64,000 nt of DNA from Alphaproteobacteria bacterium (GTDB lineage Bacteria; Pseudomonadota; Alphaproteobacteria; UBA8366; Aestuariispiraceae): contig JAWPMN010000001.1 of NCBI GenBank assembly GCA_033344895.1, positions 4,224,001 to 4,288,000 of the forward strand. Direction: 5' to 3'. A program made the position numbers and the translations under genes. Of this stretch, positions 26,645 through 35,409 are shown piece after piece. Positions within the stretch are counted from its first letter, which is position 1. The number at the start of each line of letters is the position of its first letter. A model generated the notes under the pieces. That model did no database searches and had not been told where the DNA came from. It saw only the letters and a program-made list of their open reading frames with translations.

Positions 26645-26950
26645 CCTGAGCCCCTTCGCTCTGGCCGGCGGTGAAATTCGGACGAATTCTGACCGATTTA
26701 TTGGATTTCTATCCGGAACCTAAACCATCGCGACTGTCGCCGCACAGGTCGAAACTATGACGTCGTGGAACAATTTTGGAGGCTATTTGGCACCGTTGGC
26801 GATTGCCAATGCGATCCGTTTTTCTTTCAATATCTTCACAACGACCACCGGAACCGACAGAGCTATCACCTCCGCAACAGCACCAAATGGTAGCGCGGTC
26901 ATCGCGCCGTTAAACTACAATGGTTTTGATCATTACTGCTGAGCACTGCG
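26645..26950. other. AT-richer gene-poor patch
   Basis: About 300 bases with lower GC than the flanks and no recognisable gene. Frames exist on both strands (61 codons plus-strand at 26757, 39 codons minus-strand at 26783-26902) but neither has a convincing ribosome-binding site. It may be a deletion scar or insertion remnant behind the truncated gene. Confidence 0.45.
26783..26902 (-). CDS. Possible 39-aa single-span membrane peptide
   Basis: ATG 26902 to TAG 26783 encodes MTALPFGAVAEVIALSVPVV followed by VVKILKEKRIALAIANGAK: one hydrophobic span with a basic tail, a credible small inner-membrane peptide. There is no good Shine-Dalgarno and a plus-strand frame overlaps it, so this is a candidate only. 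Confidence 0.22.
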   Translation of the reverse strand: MTALPFGAVAEVIALSVPVVVVKILKEKRIALAIANGAK

Positions 26951-27859
26951 TCATAGTTCCGCGCGCGCCAGCCCGACCCCGATCTCCAGCAACCGACGCC
27001 CAGCGTCGGGGGTGTTCCAGGCGGCGTGCGATGTAAGGGTGACATTGTCGAAATCGCGGATTGGGTCATCCAACGGCAGCGGTTCCTCCGGGTAGACGTC
27101 CAGTGCGGCATGGCCGAGGGGGCCGTTCGTCAGGGCGGCGTACAGAGCCAACTGATCGACCAGTTCCCCGCGCGCGACATTGACCAGGATTGCGCCCTCC
27201 GGCATCCGGCCTAACAGATCGCTGCCGATCATGCCGATGGTTTCCGGCGTGGTCGCGACATGCAGCGAGACGGCCAGGGATTTCTCGAACACGGTCTCCA
27301 GAGAAACCAGTTCGACCGGAAGCTCCTCTTTCAGCGGACTACGGTTCCAGGCGAGAACATTCATGCCAAAGGCCGCGCCGATCCTGGCCATCTCCTTGCC
27401 GATCCCGCCCAGACCGACCACGCCAAGGGTCTTGCCCTTCAATTCCGGTCCGCCACGTACGTGCCAGTTCCCGGATCGGATATCGCGATCCATCCGGGAG
27501 ATTTTTCGGGCGGAATCGAGCAGCAGGCCAAAGGCAAATTCCGCAATGGTGCGGCTGCCGTAATCGCGGCAGACCTCGACCGATATGCCAAGGCGGTCCG
27601 CGACGGCCATATCGATATAGGTTTCGGCCCCGGTCCCCAGAAAGACAATCCGCTTCAGCGTCGGGGCGAGCGCCTCCAGCACCGCGGCCGGCATATAGCT
27701 ATGGCCGTTGATCGCCACATCCGCCCCCTTCAGGCGGCCGATGATCTCGCCCTCATTCGCCGGACTGCCCTCATGGACTTCAATGCCGCTGAAGAAGCCG
27801 GGCTCCTGCGCCACCAAAGCGGCGGTGTCGGCGGCGCAATCGAAATAGACGATACGCAT
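26951..27859 (-). CDS. D-isomer specific 2-hydroxyacid dehydrogenase
   Basis: 302-aa NAD(P)-dependent dehydrogenase interconverting a 2-oxo-acid and a D-2-hydroxy-acid. The Rossmann loop reads TLGVVGLGGIGKEMARIGAAF. The substrate-binding Arg lies in VNVARGELVDQ, the catalytic Glu in YPEEPLPLDD and the catalytic His in LTSHAAWNTPDAG. I chose ATG 27859 (MRIVYFDCA), eight bases after the glpD-like stop; the longer frame would overlap that gene. It forms a two-gene unit with glpD. The substrate is unknown. Confidence 0.9.
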   Translation of the reverse strand: MRIVYFDCAADTAALVAQEPGFFSGIEVHEGSPANEGEIIGRLKGADVAINGHSYMPAAVLEALAPTLKRIVFLGTGAETYIDMAVADRLGISVEVCRDYGSRTIAEFAFGLLLDSARKISRMDRDIRSGNWHVRGGPELKGKTLGVVGLGGIGKEMARIGAAFGMNVLAWNRSPLKEELPVELVSLETVFEKSLAVSLHVATTPETIGMIGSDLLGRMPEGAILVNVARGELVDQLALYAALTNGPLGHAALDVYPEEPLPLDDPIRDFDNVTLTSHAAWNTPDAGRRLLEIGVGLARAEL

Positions 27860-27866
27860 CGGCCTG

Positions 27867-29423
27867 TTACTCCGCATTCCCATGAACCGAATGAACCTGG
27901 TCCAGATAGGTCCGATAGGAATCGACCTCCGCCCGGGTGCGGCTCTCATCCCATCCCAGAACCGGTGCGGCAACCTCCGCGACGCGCTGGGCCTGGGCGC
28001 GGCCCTGTCCGAGGGTCCAGGTCAGTCCGAGGCGACGTACCATCAGGTCCGTCAGGGTGAGCGGCCCCTCCTCCCGGGCGCAACGGGCAACCTCCGCGTC
28101 GGTCACGCTGCCCGGCTCATTGTCCAGAGGCGTGCCCCGCGGCTCTTCTGACGGCGCGGGCCGAGTGACATCGCATCTCGGTCCGGACGGCGCCAGGGTC
28201 GGGCGCAACACATCAAGGAAGGCACGCCCCGCCGATTTGTGCATCATGATCGTTCCGGCCGTCATGGCATAGACACCGGGCATGCCATCAGCGGACAGGT
28301 CATGGATCTCCCGGGACCGCTTGCCTTCGGGGTAGCCCGGGTCGAAACCCAGCGGCCGCACCCCGGCCCAGGTGAAAACAACATCCTCCCGCCTCAATGC
28401 CAGGCCCGGCAGCAGCGCATTCGCCTCGCGCAGCAGGAAGGCAACCTCCTCCTCGGTGGCGGAAATGGCGTCCGGATCTCCGTGATAGTGGGTCTCCGTT
28501 GGACCGAAATAGTGGAACCCGCGCCAGGGAATGCCATAGATCGGCTCCTTCAGACTGTTGAGCGAGACAATCCCCTGCCCGGCCATTTCCGGCGGCAGCT
28601 TGACGACAATATGCGCGCCTTTGGTTCCCGTGATGAAACGGCGTGCCTGCGGGCGGGTATTGCGATTGACCCGGTCGATCCAGATTCCGGCGGCATTGTA
28701 GACGCGCCGGGCGGTGACGGTCGCTTCCTCCCCGGTCGGTTCGTCCTTCAGGGAGACCCGCCACAGATCGCCGTCCCTCGCCATTCCGGTAACCGCAGTG
28801 TGGTTCCGCGCGGTAGCCCCGCCATGCCTGGCATCCAGCACCATGTCGAGGCAGATCCGCTCCGGCCAGTTGAATCGAATTTCCTGAAACCGGGCCACCC
28901 CGGCCAGTTCATCAATGTCAGCAAGATGCCGCAACAGCGGATTACGGCGAACCTCTTCGCGCCCCAGAATGGCGCGGTTCAGCTTTTCCCCGGACCGCCC
29001 AGCCAGGAAATCCAGAATCCAGAGACCAAGCCGCAACTGCCAGAGCTTGTAGTGCGACCCCTTGTAGATCGGGAAATGGGAGGCATAGGGCACGCCCCGT
29101 TCCGGGTTGTCGCGGATGAATTCCGTCCGGTCCCGCATGGTCTGTCGCGCCATCTTCAAGGCGACGAAGAGCTTGTCCGGCCGTTTGAAGAAATTCCAGA
29201 AAGTCGGGTTCGGTTCCAGGTATCGCAGGCCACAATGCATCAGGCCGCTGGACCGACCGGACGATCCGGTCGCGAAATCGGCCTTGTCGACGATCAGGAC
29301 GCGATACCCCTCCGCGGTCAATGTCCTGGCCGCACTGGCGCCGTTTACCCCGGCACCGATGATCACGACATCATAGGGATCTCCGGCCAGCGTCGCCAAA
29401 GGTTCCCGCTTCCAGTCGGCCAT
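27867..29423 (-). CDS. glpD: FAD-dependent glycerol-3-phosphate dehydrogenase family protein
   Basis: 518-aa flavoprotein oxidising glycerol-3-phosphate to dihydroxyacetone phosphate with electrons passed to quinone. The FAD site is YDVVIIGAGVNGASAARTL near the N terminus, then SSGRSSGLMHCGLRYLE, the mid-domain GIPWRGFHYFGPTETHYHGD and AGVRPLGFDPG, and a C-terminal DAO_C helical domain. The start ATG 29423 (MADWKREPL) gives a proper N terminus. It precedes the 2-hydroxyacid dehydrogenase in the same unit. Family assignment is firm; glycerol-3-phosphate specificity is likely but no glpK or glpF is here. Confidence 0.86.
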   Translation of the reverse strand: MADWKREPLATLAGDPYDVVIIGAGVNGASAARTLTAEGYRVLIVDKADFATGSSGRSSGLMHCGLRYLEPNPTFWNFFKRPDKLFVALKMARQTMRDRTEFIRDNPERGVPYASHFPIYKGSHYKLWQLRLGLWILDFLAGRSGEKLNRAILGREEVRRNPLLRHLADIDELAGVARFQEIRFNWPERICLDMVLDARHGGATARNHTAVTGMARDGDLWRVSLKDEPTGEEATVTARRVYNAAGIWIDRVNRNTRPQARRFITGTKGAHIVVKLPPEMAGQGIVSLNSLKEPIYGIPWRGFHYFGPTETHYHGDPDAISATEEEVAFLLREANALLPGLALRREDVVFTWAGVRPLGFDPGYPEGKRSREIHDLSADGMPGVYAMTAGTIMMHKSAGRAFLDVLRPTLAPSGPRCDVTRPAPSEEPRGTPLDNEPGSVTDAEVARCAREEGPLTLTDLMVRRLGLTWTLGQGRAQAQRVAEVAAPVLGWDESRTRAEVDSYRTYLDQVHSVHGNAE

Positions 29424-29486
29424 GCCCCGCCCCCGCGTGTGGTTCCGGCAACATTGCATCGCACCAGGCAAGGCCACACAAGAAGA

Positions 29487-29521
29487 GCGGGCGGCACAGC
29501 TGTTATGCCCGTGCCGCCCGC
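29487..29521 (-). terminator. Rho-independent terminator of aspS
   Basis: GCGGGCGGCAC (29487-29497) and GTGCCGCCCGC (29511-29521) form a perfect 11-base stem, 25 bases beyond the aspS stop. On the minus strand it is followed by a pyrimidine-rich TCTTCTTGT run. Confidence 0.78.
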
Positions 29522-29546
29522 CAAAAGCCTGAAATGTCCTGGAACC

Positions 29547-31337
29547 TTAGACGTCCAGATCGCCATCCGGAAGGTTCAGGGCAATGTGCACGTCTTCCAA
29601 CTGACGATCGGACACCGGTGCCGGCGCGCCCATCATCAGATCCTGCGCCATCTGGTTCATCGGGAAGGCGATGACCTCGCGGATATTCGTCGTACCGGCC
29701 AGCAGCATCACGATCCGGTCGATGCCCGGGGCCGACCCACCATGCGGCGGGGCGCCCAGCTTCAGGGCATTGATCATGCCGCCGAAGCGGGTGTCGACAA
29801 CCTCCGGCCCGTAGCCGGCGATCTCGAATGCCTTGTACATGACTTCCGGCAGATGGTTCCGGATGGCCCCGGAGCTGAGTTCCACACCGTTGCAAACGAT
29901 GTCGTACTGGTACGCCAGGATGTCGAGCGGATCCTGATTCTCCAGCGCGTCCATGCCACCCTGCGGCATCGAGAACGGATTGTGCGAGAAATCGACCTTC
30001 TTCAGGTCCTCGTTGTATTCGAACATCGGGAAGTCGACGATCCAGCAGAACTCGAACCGGTTCTCGTCGATCAGTTCCAGATCCTCGCCAAGCTTCGTGC
30101 GCGCGGCCGCGGCAAACGACGCAAAATTTTTCGGGACACCGGCGACAAAGAACACCGCATCGCCGTCCGCGAGTTCCAGCTCGGTGCGGATCGCCTCGGT
30201 TCGTTCCGGGCCAATGTTCTTCGCGATTGGACCGGCGCCCTCCCCTTCGCGGAAGAAGATGTAGCCCAGACCCGGCTGCCCCTGAGACTGCGCCCAGCTG
30301 TTCATGCGATCACAGAAGGCGCGGCTGCCCCCTTTCGGGGCCGGGATGGCGAAGACCCGAACGGCCTCGTCCTTTTCGATCATCCCGGCGAAGACCTTGA
30401 AGCCCGAGCCGCGGAAATGCGTGGTGACATCCGACATGACCAACGGGTTGCGCAGGTCCGGCTTGTCGGACCCGTATTTTGCCATCGCCTCGGCGTAGGG
30501 GATGCGCTGGAACGGCAGCGGCGAGACGCTGCGGCCATTGGCAAACTCCTCGAACACGCCGTGCAGGACGGGTTCGATCGCCGCGAATACATCCTCCTGG
30601 GTGACAAAGGACATCTCGAAATCGAGCTGATAGAACTCACCCGGCGAGCGGTCGGCACGGGCGTCCTCGTCGCGGAAGCAGGGCGCGATCTGGAAGTACC
30701 GATCGAAACCGGAAATCATCAGCAGCTGCTTGAACTGCTGCGGCGCCTGGGGCAGCGCGTAGAACTGGCCCGGATGCAGGCGGGACGGAACCAGGAAGTC
30801 GCGCGCGCCTTCCGGCGAGCTCGCCGTCAGGATCGGCGTCTGGAACTCGCGGAAACCCTGGTCGACCATGCGGCGCCGAATTGAGCTGATGATATCGCTG
30901 CGCAGCAGGATATTGCGGTGCATTTCTTCGCGCCGCAGATCCAGGAAACGGTTCTTCAGGCGAATCTCTTCCGGGTAGCCGGCGTCCTGATTGACCGGCA
31001 TCGGCAGCGCCCCGGCCCGCGACTGGATGTCCAGCTGCTTGATATAGACTTCGATCTCACCGGTCGGGAGGTTCGGGTTGATCGTCTCATCCGTGCGTTT
31101 GACGCATTTGCCGGTGACGGTGATGACCGATTCCAGGCTCAACCCTTCGACCATTTCCAGCAACGCCGTATCGTCCGCATCCACGACGCACTGGGTCAGA
31201 CCGTAATTGTCCCGCAGATCGACGAACAGCAGACCGCCATGGTCCCGTTTCCGATGAACCCAACCCGACAGTCGTACCTGTTCGCCCGCGTCCGAGGCCC
31301 GAAGGGCGGCGCAGGTGTGCGTGCGATAAGCGTGCAT
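29547..31337 (-). CDS. aspS: Aspartyl-tRNA synthetase, probably non-discriminating
   Basis: 596-aa class IIb synthetase. It has an N-terminal OB-fold ([21 protein letters not shown]), the catalytic core ([24 protein letters not shown]), a GAD insertion domain and motif 3 near [16 protein letters not shown]. His33 in RDHGG is the residue linked, from Pseudomonas and other studies, with non-discriminating AspRS that also makes Asp-tRNA-Asn for GatCAB; discriminating enzymes usually have Leu or similar. A strong terminator follows. Confidence 0.97.
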   Translation of the reverse strand: MHAYRTHTCAALRASDAGEQVRLSGWVHRKRDHGGLLFVDLRDNYGLTQCVVDADDTALLEMVEGLSLESVITVTGKCVKRTDETINPNLPTGEIEVYIKQLDIQSRAGALPMPVNQDAGYPEEIRLKNRFLDLRREEMHRNILLRSDIISSIRRRMVDQGFREFQTPILTASSPEGARDFLVPSRLHPGQFYALPQAPQQFKQLLMISGFDRYFQIAPCFRDEDARADRSPGEFYQLDFEMSFVTQEDVFAAIEPVLHGVFEEFANGRSVSPLPFQRIPYAEAMAKYGSDKPDLRNPLVMSDVTTHFRGSGFKVFAGMIEKDEAVRVFAIPAPKGGSRAFCDRMNSWAQSQGQPGLGYIFFREGEGAGPIAKNIGPERTEAIRTELELADGDAVFFVAGVPKNFASFAAAARTKLGEDLELIDENRFEFCWIVDFPMFEYNEDLKKVDFSHNPFSMPQGGMDALENQDPLDILAYQYDIVCNGVELSSGAIRNHLPEVMYKAFEIAGYGPEVVDTRFGGMINALKLGAPPHGGSAPGIDRIVMLLAGTTNIREVIAFPMNQMAQDLMMGAPAPVSDRQLEDVHIALNLPDGDLDV

Positions 31338-31553
31338 GATGACAGCTCCAGAACAATGATAATCGGAGCGCGTCCGGCCCCATGAATTCCGGCGCGAAAG
31401 GGCCCTTTTCCGCCGGGAATGTCAAGGGGGCTGAGGGATTCCCCAAGGACCGAAATACCGCCCCAATCACCCCGGTGTCCTGTATCCTGTTCGATATTCC
31501 GATCCGGGACCCTACATGACCTTTTCTGATCCAGAACATCCAGGAACCAGGCT

Positions 31554-32516
31554 GTGATTTCGAGACTGCTGTCCCCCCGCACGATAAAGGAAAGGAACGG
31601 TGGAAAGCCGTCCTCGACACTTGCGGGTTTCGTTTGGGCAATGAGCGGCCGCCATCAGTTCGCCGTTTGCGCAATCGCCTTCCTGGTTGCGGGGCTGAGC
31701 ATGGCGCCCCTGGAGTTGCAAAGGCGGATCGTGGATGGTGCCGTGGCACAGTCCGACCTGACGAGTCTGTTCCTGCTGGGGGGACTCTATCTGGCAGTGG
31801 TTCTGGTGCAGGCGGCGGTCAAATACGGCCTCAGGCTCTATCAGGGCTGGCTGAGCGAAAGCGCAATCAAACATTGTCGACGCGCCCTGTTATCCGTGCA
31901 TCGCCGCCACGTCACGAAGGAAAAGGATCGCAATGGCGGCAGCGCGGTCGCGGTCATCGGCAATGAGATCGACAAGTTGGGCGGCTTTGTAGGGGACGGA
32001 TTTTCCCAGCCCTGCGTCAACGTCGGAATGCTGCTTGCGATCGGCGGCTATATGCTGACGGTCGACCCGACGGTTGCGGCCCTGTGCCTGCCGTTTCTGC
32101 TGCCGCAGCTTGTCGTCGTGCCCTTGCTGCAGGTCCGACTGAACCGAATGATCGCCCAGCGAGTCAAACTGATGCGCGGGATGAGCGATTCCGTCGCCGA
32201 GATTGACGGGGACGAAGATTGGAACGAAGACGCCATCCAAAGAGGCTTCGACGGGCTGTACAACAATCGCATCCGCTTTTTCGTTCTTAAGTTTGCCCTG
32301 AAGATGTTCATCAACCTGATGAACAACCTGGCACCGCTCAGCGCCCTGGTCTTTGGCGGATATTTCGTGATCCAGGGCGAAACCAGCATCGGGGTCGTGG
32401 TCGCCTTCATGTCCGGATTCGACCGTCTGGCCAGCCCCCTGCGCGAGTTGATCGCCTACTACCGGATTGCCGCACAGGCGAATGTTCAGCACCGCATGAT
32501 CAAACGCTGGATCTGA
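31554..32516 (+). CDS. ABC-transporter membrane domain without ATPase domain
   Basis: 320-aa protein matching only the transmembrane half of an ABC exporter. Hydrophobic segments are at about residues 40-58, 74-92, 152-170, 178-192 and 255-275. It ends at RELIAYYRIAAQANVQHRMI, exactly where the nucleotide-binding domain normally begins; no Walker A follows. It starts at GTG 31554 with GGAA about 8 bases upstream. No separate ATPase is adjacent. It may be a natural stand-alone membrane subunit, or a remnant after loss of the ATPase. Confidence 0.78.
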   Translation: MISRLLSPRTIKERNGGKPSSTLAGFVWAMSGRHQFAVCAIAFLVAGLSMAPLELQRRIVDGAVAQSDLTSLFLLGGLYLAVVLVQAAVKYGLRLYQGWLSESAIKHCRRALLSVHRRHVTKEKDRNGGSAVAVIGNEIDKLGGFVGDGFSQPCVNVGMLLAIGGYMLTVDPTVAALCLPFLLPQLVVVPLLQVRLNRMIAQRVKLMRGMSDSVAEIDGDEDWNEDAIQRGFDGLYNNRIRFFVLKFALKMFINLMNNLAPLSALVFGGYFVIQGETSIGVVVAFMSGFDRLASPLRELIAYYRIAAQANVQHRMIKRWI

Positions 32517-32528
32517 TCTGCCGCCGCC

Positions 32529-32714
32529 TCAATCAGCGGGTCGATTGGCGTGCGCGTTCAGATAGGCCTCTAGGTCTTCCCGATCGACCCTCCATTCCCG
32601 ACCGAACTTGATGGCACGCAATTCGTTGGACTGAATCCAGACACGCACCGTTGCCTCGCGAACCTTCAGCAAGTCGGCGACTTCGTGGACGGTCAAAAGT
32701 GGACTGTTCAACAT
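32529..32714 (-). CDS. Excisionase-type helix-turn-helix protein
   Basis: 61-aa winged-HTH protein of the MerR/excisionase (HTH_17) family: LLTVHEVADLLKVREATVRVW, then SNELRAIKFGREWRVDREDLEAYL. ATG 32714 (MLNSPLLTV) is chosen over a longer frame since the family begins here. Such proteins act as excisionases or small regulators. No integrase is present, so a local regulator is as likely. It converges with the ABC membrane gene and is divergent from nhaA. Confidence 0.8.
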   Translation of the reverse strand: MLNSPLLTVHEVADLLKVREATVRVWIQSNELRAIKFGREWRVDREDLEAYLNAHANRPAD

Positions 32715-32761
32715 CGTGCTACACTGCCATTCATGTAGGTCGAAAAGTGTGGGACTCCTTC

Positions 32762-32789
32762 TTGACGTTTGCAAGTGGTTACCTACGTT
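32762..32789 (+). promoter_or_regulatory. Candidate promoter of nhaA-sbtA-sbtB
   Basis: TTGACG (32762-32767) and TACGTT (32784-32789) are separated by 16 bases, directly before a leader hairpin. The -35 is strong, the -10 weak. Confidence 0.4.
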
Positions 32790-32806
32790 GATGGCTGTTT
32801 GCCATC
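32790..32806 (+). repeat. Leader hairpin upstream of nhaA
   Basis: GATGGC-TGTTT-GCCATC is a perfect 6-base stem with a 5-base loop at the expected transcript start, 24 bases before the nhaA ATG. It could be an operator or a 5' stabilising hairpin. Confidence 0.4.
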
Positions 32807-32830
32807 GTTTATCGCCTGACAGGGGGGAAT

Positions 32831-34042
32831 ATGCCGGTTCGCGCTCTCTACAATGAAATCGTCAAGGCCATGGGGCACGACACGGCGCCCGGCCTTGTTC
32901 TGATCGCCGCGGCAGCCGCCGCCCTGCTCGTCATGAATTCCGGCCTCGCGGACGGTTATACGGCAGCACTGGCAACCAAGTTCACGATTGCCTACGGCGA
33001 TATCGGCCTGTCGAAGCCCCTGCTTCTTTGGATCAACGATTTCCTGATGGCGATCTTCTTCCTGCTGGTCGGCCTGGAGATCAAACGCGAGATCATCGCC
33101 GGCAACCTCTCCAGTTTTCGCGCCGCCTCCCTGCCTGCCATCGCCGCGGTCGGCGGCATGATTGTCCCGGCGCTGATCTATTGGGGCTTCAATGCCGGAG
33201 ATTCGGATGCCATGCGCGGCTGGGCCATTCCGGCTGCAACCGATATCGCGTTCGCGCTCGGCGTCCTGGCCCTGTTGGGACGACGCGTTCCGATCGCATT
33301 GAAGGTTTTCCTTCTGGCAGTGGCAATCATCGACGATCTGGGCGCGATCGTGATCATCGCCCTGTTCTACACCGCCGATTTGTCCGGCGCCGCCCTCGGA
33401 ATTTCCGCGCTCATGATTATTGCGCTGACAGCCCTGAACCGCCTCGGCGTCAGAGCCATCACCCCCTACATGCTGCTAGGTGTCGTCCTCTGGGTTGCCG
33501 TCTTGAAATCCGGTGTCCACGCGACCCTGGCCGGTGTCGTTGTCGCGTTCTGCATTCCGATGGGTGAACGGGAAGACGAAGACGAGCCCCCGCTCTATCG
33601 GTTGGAGCATGCTCTGGTGCCCTGGGTCTCGTTCGGGATCATGCCGATCTTCGCCTTCGCCAATGCCGGGGTTTCGCTCGCCGGCATGGGGCCGTCATCC
33701 CTGCTGGAGCCGATTTCAGCGGGAATCGCCGTCGGCCTGTTTGCCGGTAAGCAGATCGGCATCGTTCTGGCCTGTGTCCTGGCGGTCATGCTGGGTATCA
33801 GCAAGCTGCCGTCCGGCATCAACTGGCAACAGATATGGGGCGTCTCCCTGTTGGCCGGAATCGGCTTCACGATGAGCCTGTTCATCGGCAACCTTGCCTT
33901 CGAAACACCGGAACAGGCGGCCTCCGTGCGGGTCGGGGTGCTGTCCGGCAGTATCGTATCCGCTGTCCTGGGGTACATCGTCCTGCGCCTGTCGCACCGC
34001 GCTGCGGAGCGGCGTGTCGGCGCCGAAGCGATCAACCGGTAG
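32831..34042 (+). CDS. nhaA: Na+/H+ antiporter NhaA
   Basis: 403-aa inner-membrane antiporter exporting Na+ for H+. The essential double Asp lies in AIIDDLGAIVIIALF. Other landmarks are FFLLVGLEIKREIIAGNL, GWAIPAATDIAFALGVLALLG and the C-terminal LLAGIGFTMSLFIGNLAF. The length matches the family. It is separated from sbtA by nine bases and shares its likely promoter, so it probably recycles Na+ that enters with bicarbonate through SbtA. Confidence 0.96.
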   Translation: MPVRALYNEIVKAMGHDTAPGLVLIAAAAAALLVMNSGLADGYTAALATKFTIAYGDIGLSKPLLLWINDFLMAIFFLLVGLEIKREIIAGNLSSFRAASLPAIAAVGGMIVPALIYWGFNAGDSDAMRGWAIPAATDIAFALGVLALLGRRVPIALKVFLLAVAIIDDLGAIVIIALFYTADLSGAALGISALMIIALTALNRLGVRAITPYMLLGVVLWVAVLKSGVHATLAGVVVAFCIPMGEREDEDEPPLYRLEHALVPWVSFGIMPIFAFANAGVSLAGMGPSSLLEPISAGIAVGLFAGKQIGIVLACVLAVMLGISKLPSGINWQQIWGVSLLAGIGFTMSLFIGNLAFETPEQAASVRVGVLSGSIVSAVLGYIVLRLSHRAAERRVGAEAINR

Positions 34043-34051
34043 GCCGCCGCC

Positions 34052-35014
34052 ATGGAGTGGGGACTCGCAATCCAGAACCTGGTTTCGCCGCCGGTTCTGT
34101 TCTTTGCCCTCGGGCTGATCGCCGCCCTCGCCCGATCGGACCTGTCGGTACCGGAAGCCGTCGCCAAGGCCCTGTCGCTCTATCTGATGCTCGCCATTGG
34201 GTTCAAGGGCGGGGTCGCCGCGGCCGGCCACGGTTTCGGCATGGACCTTCTACTGGTCATTGGCGCCGCCGCGATCCTGTCCTTCTGCATGCCCGTCCTC
34301 GCGTTCGGGCTGCTACGGGCGACCACGCGGCTTGAACGGGTCGACGCGGCCGCCATCGCGGCGCATTACGGCTCGATCTCCATCGTCACCTTCATTGCCG
34401 CGACGGCAGCGCTGGACGCCGCCGGAATCAGTTATCCGGGCATCATGGTTGCAGCAGCGGCGGCCATGGAGGTCCCTGCAATTGCGTCCGCCCTGATCCT
34501 TGCCAAGCGCGGCAGCAGCGACACCAAAGGGGAAGTGCCCTGGCGCGAGGTTGCGCTGAACGGCTCCGTCGTTCTGTTGATCGGTGCGTTTCTGATCGGT
34601 CTCTCAACGGGTGAAGGAGGCTATGTCGATATTGCCCCGTTCATCTCCGACCCGTTCAAGGGTGTCCTGTGCCTGTTCCTGCTCGATATGGGACTGGTCG
34701 CCGGTCGCGAACTGCGCCAGGTCCGCAAGACGCTGACAGCGCCTCTGCTGGTATTCGGCCTCTACATGCCACCGATCGGCGGCGTGATCGGTGGCCTTGC
34801 AGGAGCATTGATTGGCCTGAACCCGGGCGGCATCGCCCTGATGTCGGTCCTGACGGCGAGCGCCTCCTATATTGCGGTTCCGGCCGCGATGCGTCTCGCC
34901 CTGCCTGAGGCAAAGCCGTCGCTTTATCTGACATTGTCTCTGGCAATTACGTTTCCGTTCAACCTGACGATTGGGATACCGTTCTACATCACACTCGCCA
35001 ATTGGCTGTCATAG
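34052..35014 (+). CDS. sbtA: SbtA-type sodium-dependent bicarbonate permease
   Basis: 320-aa membrane protein with about ten hydrophobic spans (PF05982 family). Typical segments: SPPVLFFALGLIAALARSDL at the N terminus, YLMLAIGFKGGVAA, AAHYGSISIVTFIAATAALD, LFLLDMGLVAGRELRQVR and TASASYIAVPAAMRLALPEA. SbtA is the high-affinity Na+/HCO3- symporter of cyanobacteria; family members in heterotrophs are presumed to do the same, but transport is not proven for them. It lies between nhaA and a PII-like sbtB gene (9-base gaps), the canonical sbtA-sbtB order. Confidence 0.9.
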   Translation: MEWGLAIQNLVSPPVLFFALGLIAALARSDLSVPEAVAKALSLYLMLAIGFKGGVAAAGHGFGMDLLLVIGAAAILSFCMPVLAFGLLRATTRLERVDAAAIAAHYGSISIVTFIAATAALDAAGISYPGIMVAAAAAMEVPAIASALILAKRGSSDTKGEVPWREVALNGSVVLLIGAFLIGLSTGEGGYVDIAPFISDPFKGVLCLFLLDMGLVAGRELRQVRKTLTAPLLVFGLYMPPIGGVIGGLAGALIGLNPGGIALMSVLTASASYIAVPAAMRLALPEAKPSLYLTLSLAITFPFNLTIGIPFYITLANWLS

Positions 35015-35023
35015 GGGCCCGAC

Positions 35024-35335
35024 ATGGAAACCTTCCCGAAGAAACGACTGTCCATCATCATCGAAGCGCCCTTTCTCAACAGGCTGCTGGATATTCTCGA
35101 TGACGTCGAGGTGCCGGGATATACGGCACTTCCCGCACTCGCCGGGCGCGGAACACGCGGATCCTGGCGCCGCGACAGCCTGTCATCGGATGCCGGGCGC
35201 ATGGTTCAGGTCCTGATCGTCCTGGACAAGGACAAGGTCCCGAAGGTCCTGGACGCGGTGCGAAAGGTACTGGACCGGCAGATGGGTATCGTCTCGCTTT
35301 CCGATGTCGAGGTTCTGCGGCCGGATAAGTTCTAA
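35024..35335 (+). CDS. sbtB: PII-like SbtB partner protein
   Basis: 103-aa PII-superfamily protein. The ferredoxin-like pattern is visible: RLSIIIEAPFLNRLLDILDD, then the T-loop-like YTALPALAGRGTRGSWRRDS, then VQVLIVLDKDKVPKVLDAVR. In cyanobacteria SbtB binds cAMP/AMP/ADP/ATP and controls SbtA. The Cys-containing C-terminal R-loop of some SbtB proteins is absent. Position directly after sbtA supports the call. A nucleotide-sensing brake on SbtA is inferred. Confidence 0.85.
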   Translation: METFPKKRLSIIIEAPFLNRLLDILDDVEVPGYTALPALAGRGTRGSWRRDSLSSDAGRMVQVLIVLDKDKVPKVLDAVRKVLDRQMGIVSLSDVEVLRPDKF

Positions 35336-35409
35336 ACGGATGAAACCTATACACCCTTACCCGTTTCCGCCTTCCCCTTCCCCAGCGACTCGTCTATACG
35401 CGGACGGTC

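Noticed and set aside
26757-26942. A 61-codon plus-strand frame in the AT-richer patch
   Set aside because: No credible ribosome-binding site, low-complexity Thr/Ala/Asn composition and no recognisable fold.
28239-30884. An 881-codon plus-strand frame
   Set aside because: It is antisense to glpD and aspS, both with clear family motifs; the predicted protein is low-complexity and Arg/Gly/Pro-rich.
32529-32714. Prophage or integrative element next to the excisionase-like gene
   Set aside because: No integrase, attachment repeats or phage genes are visible; small HTH_17 proteins are often plain regulators.
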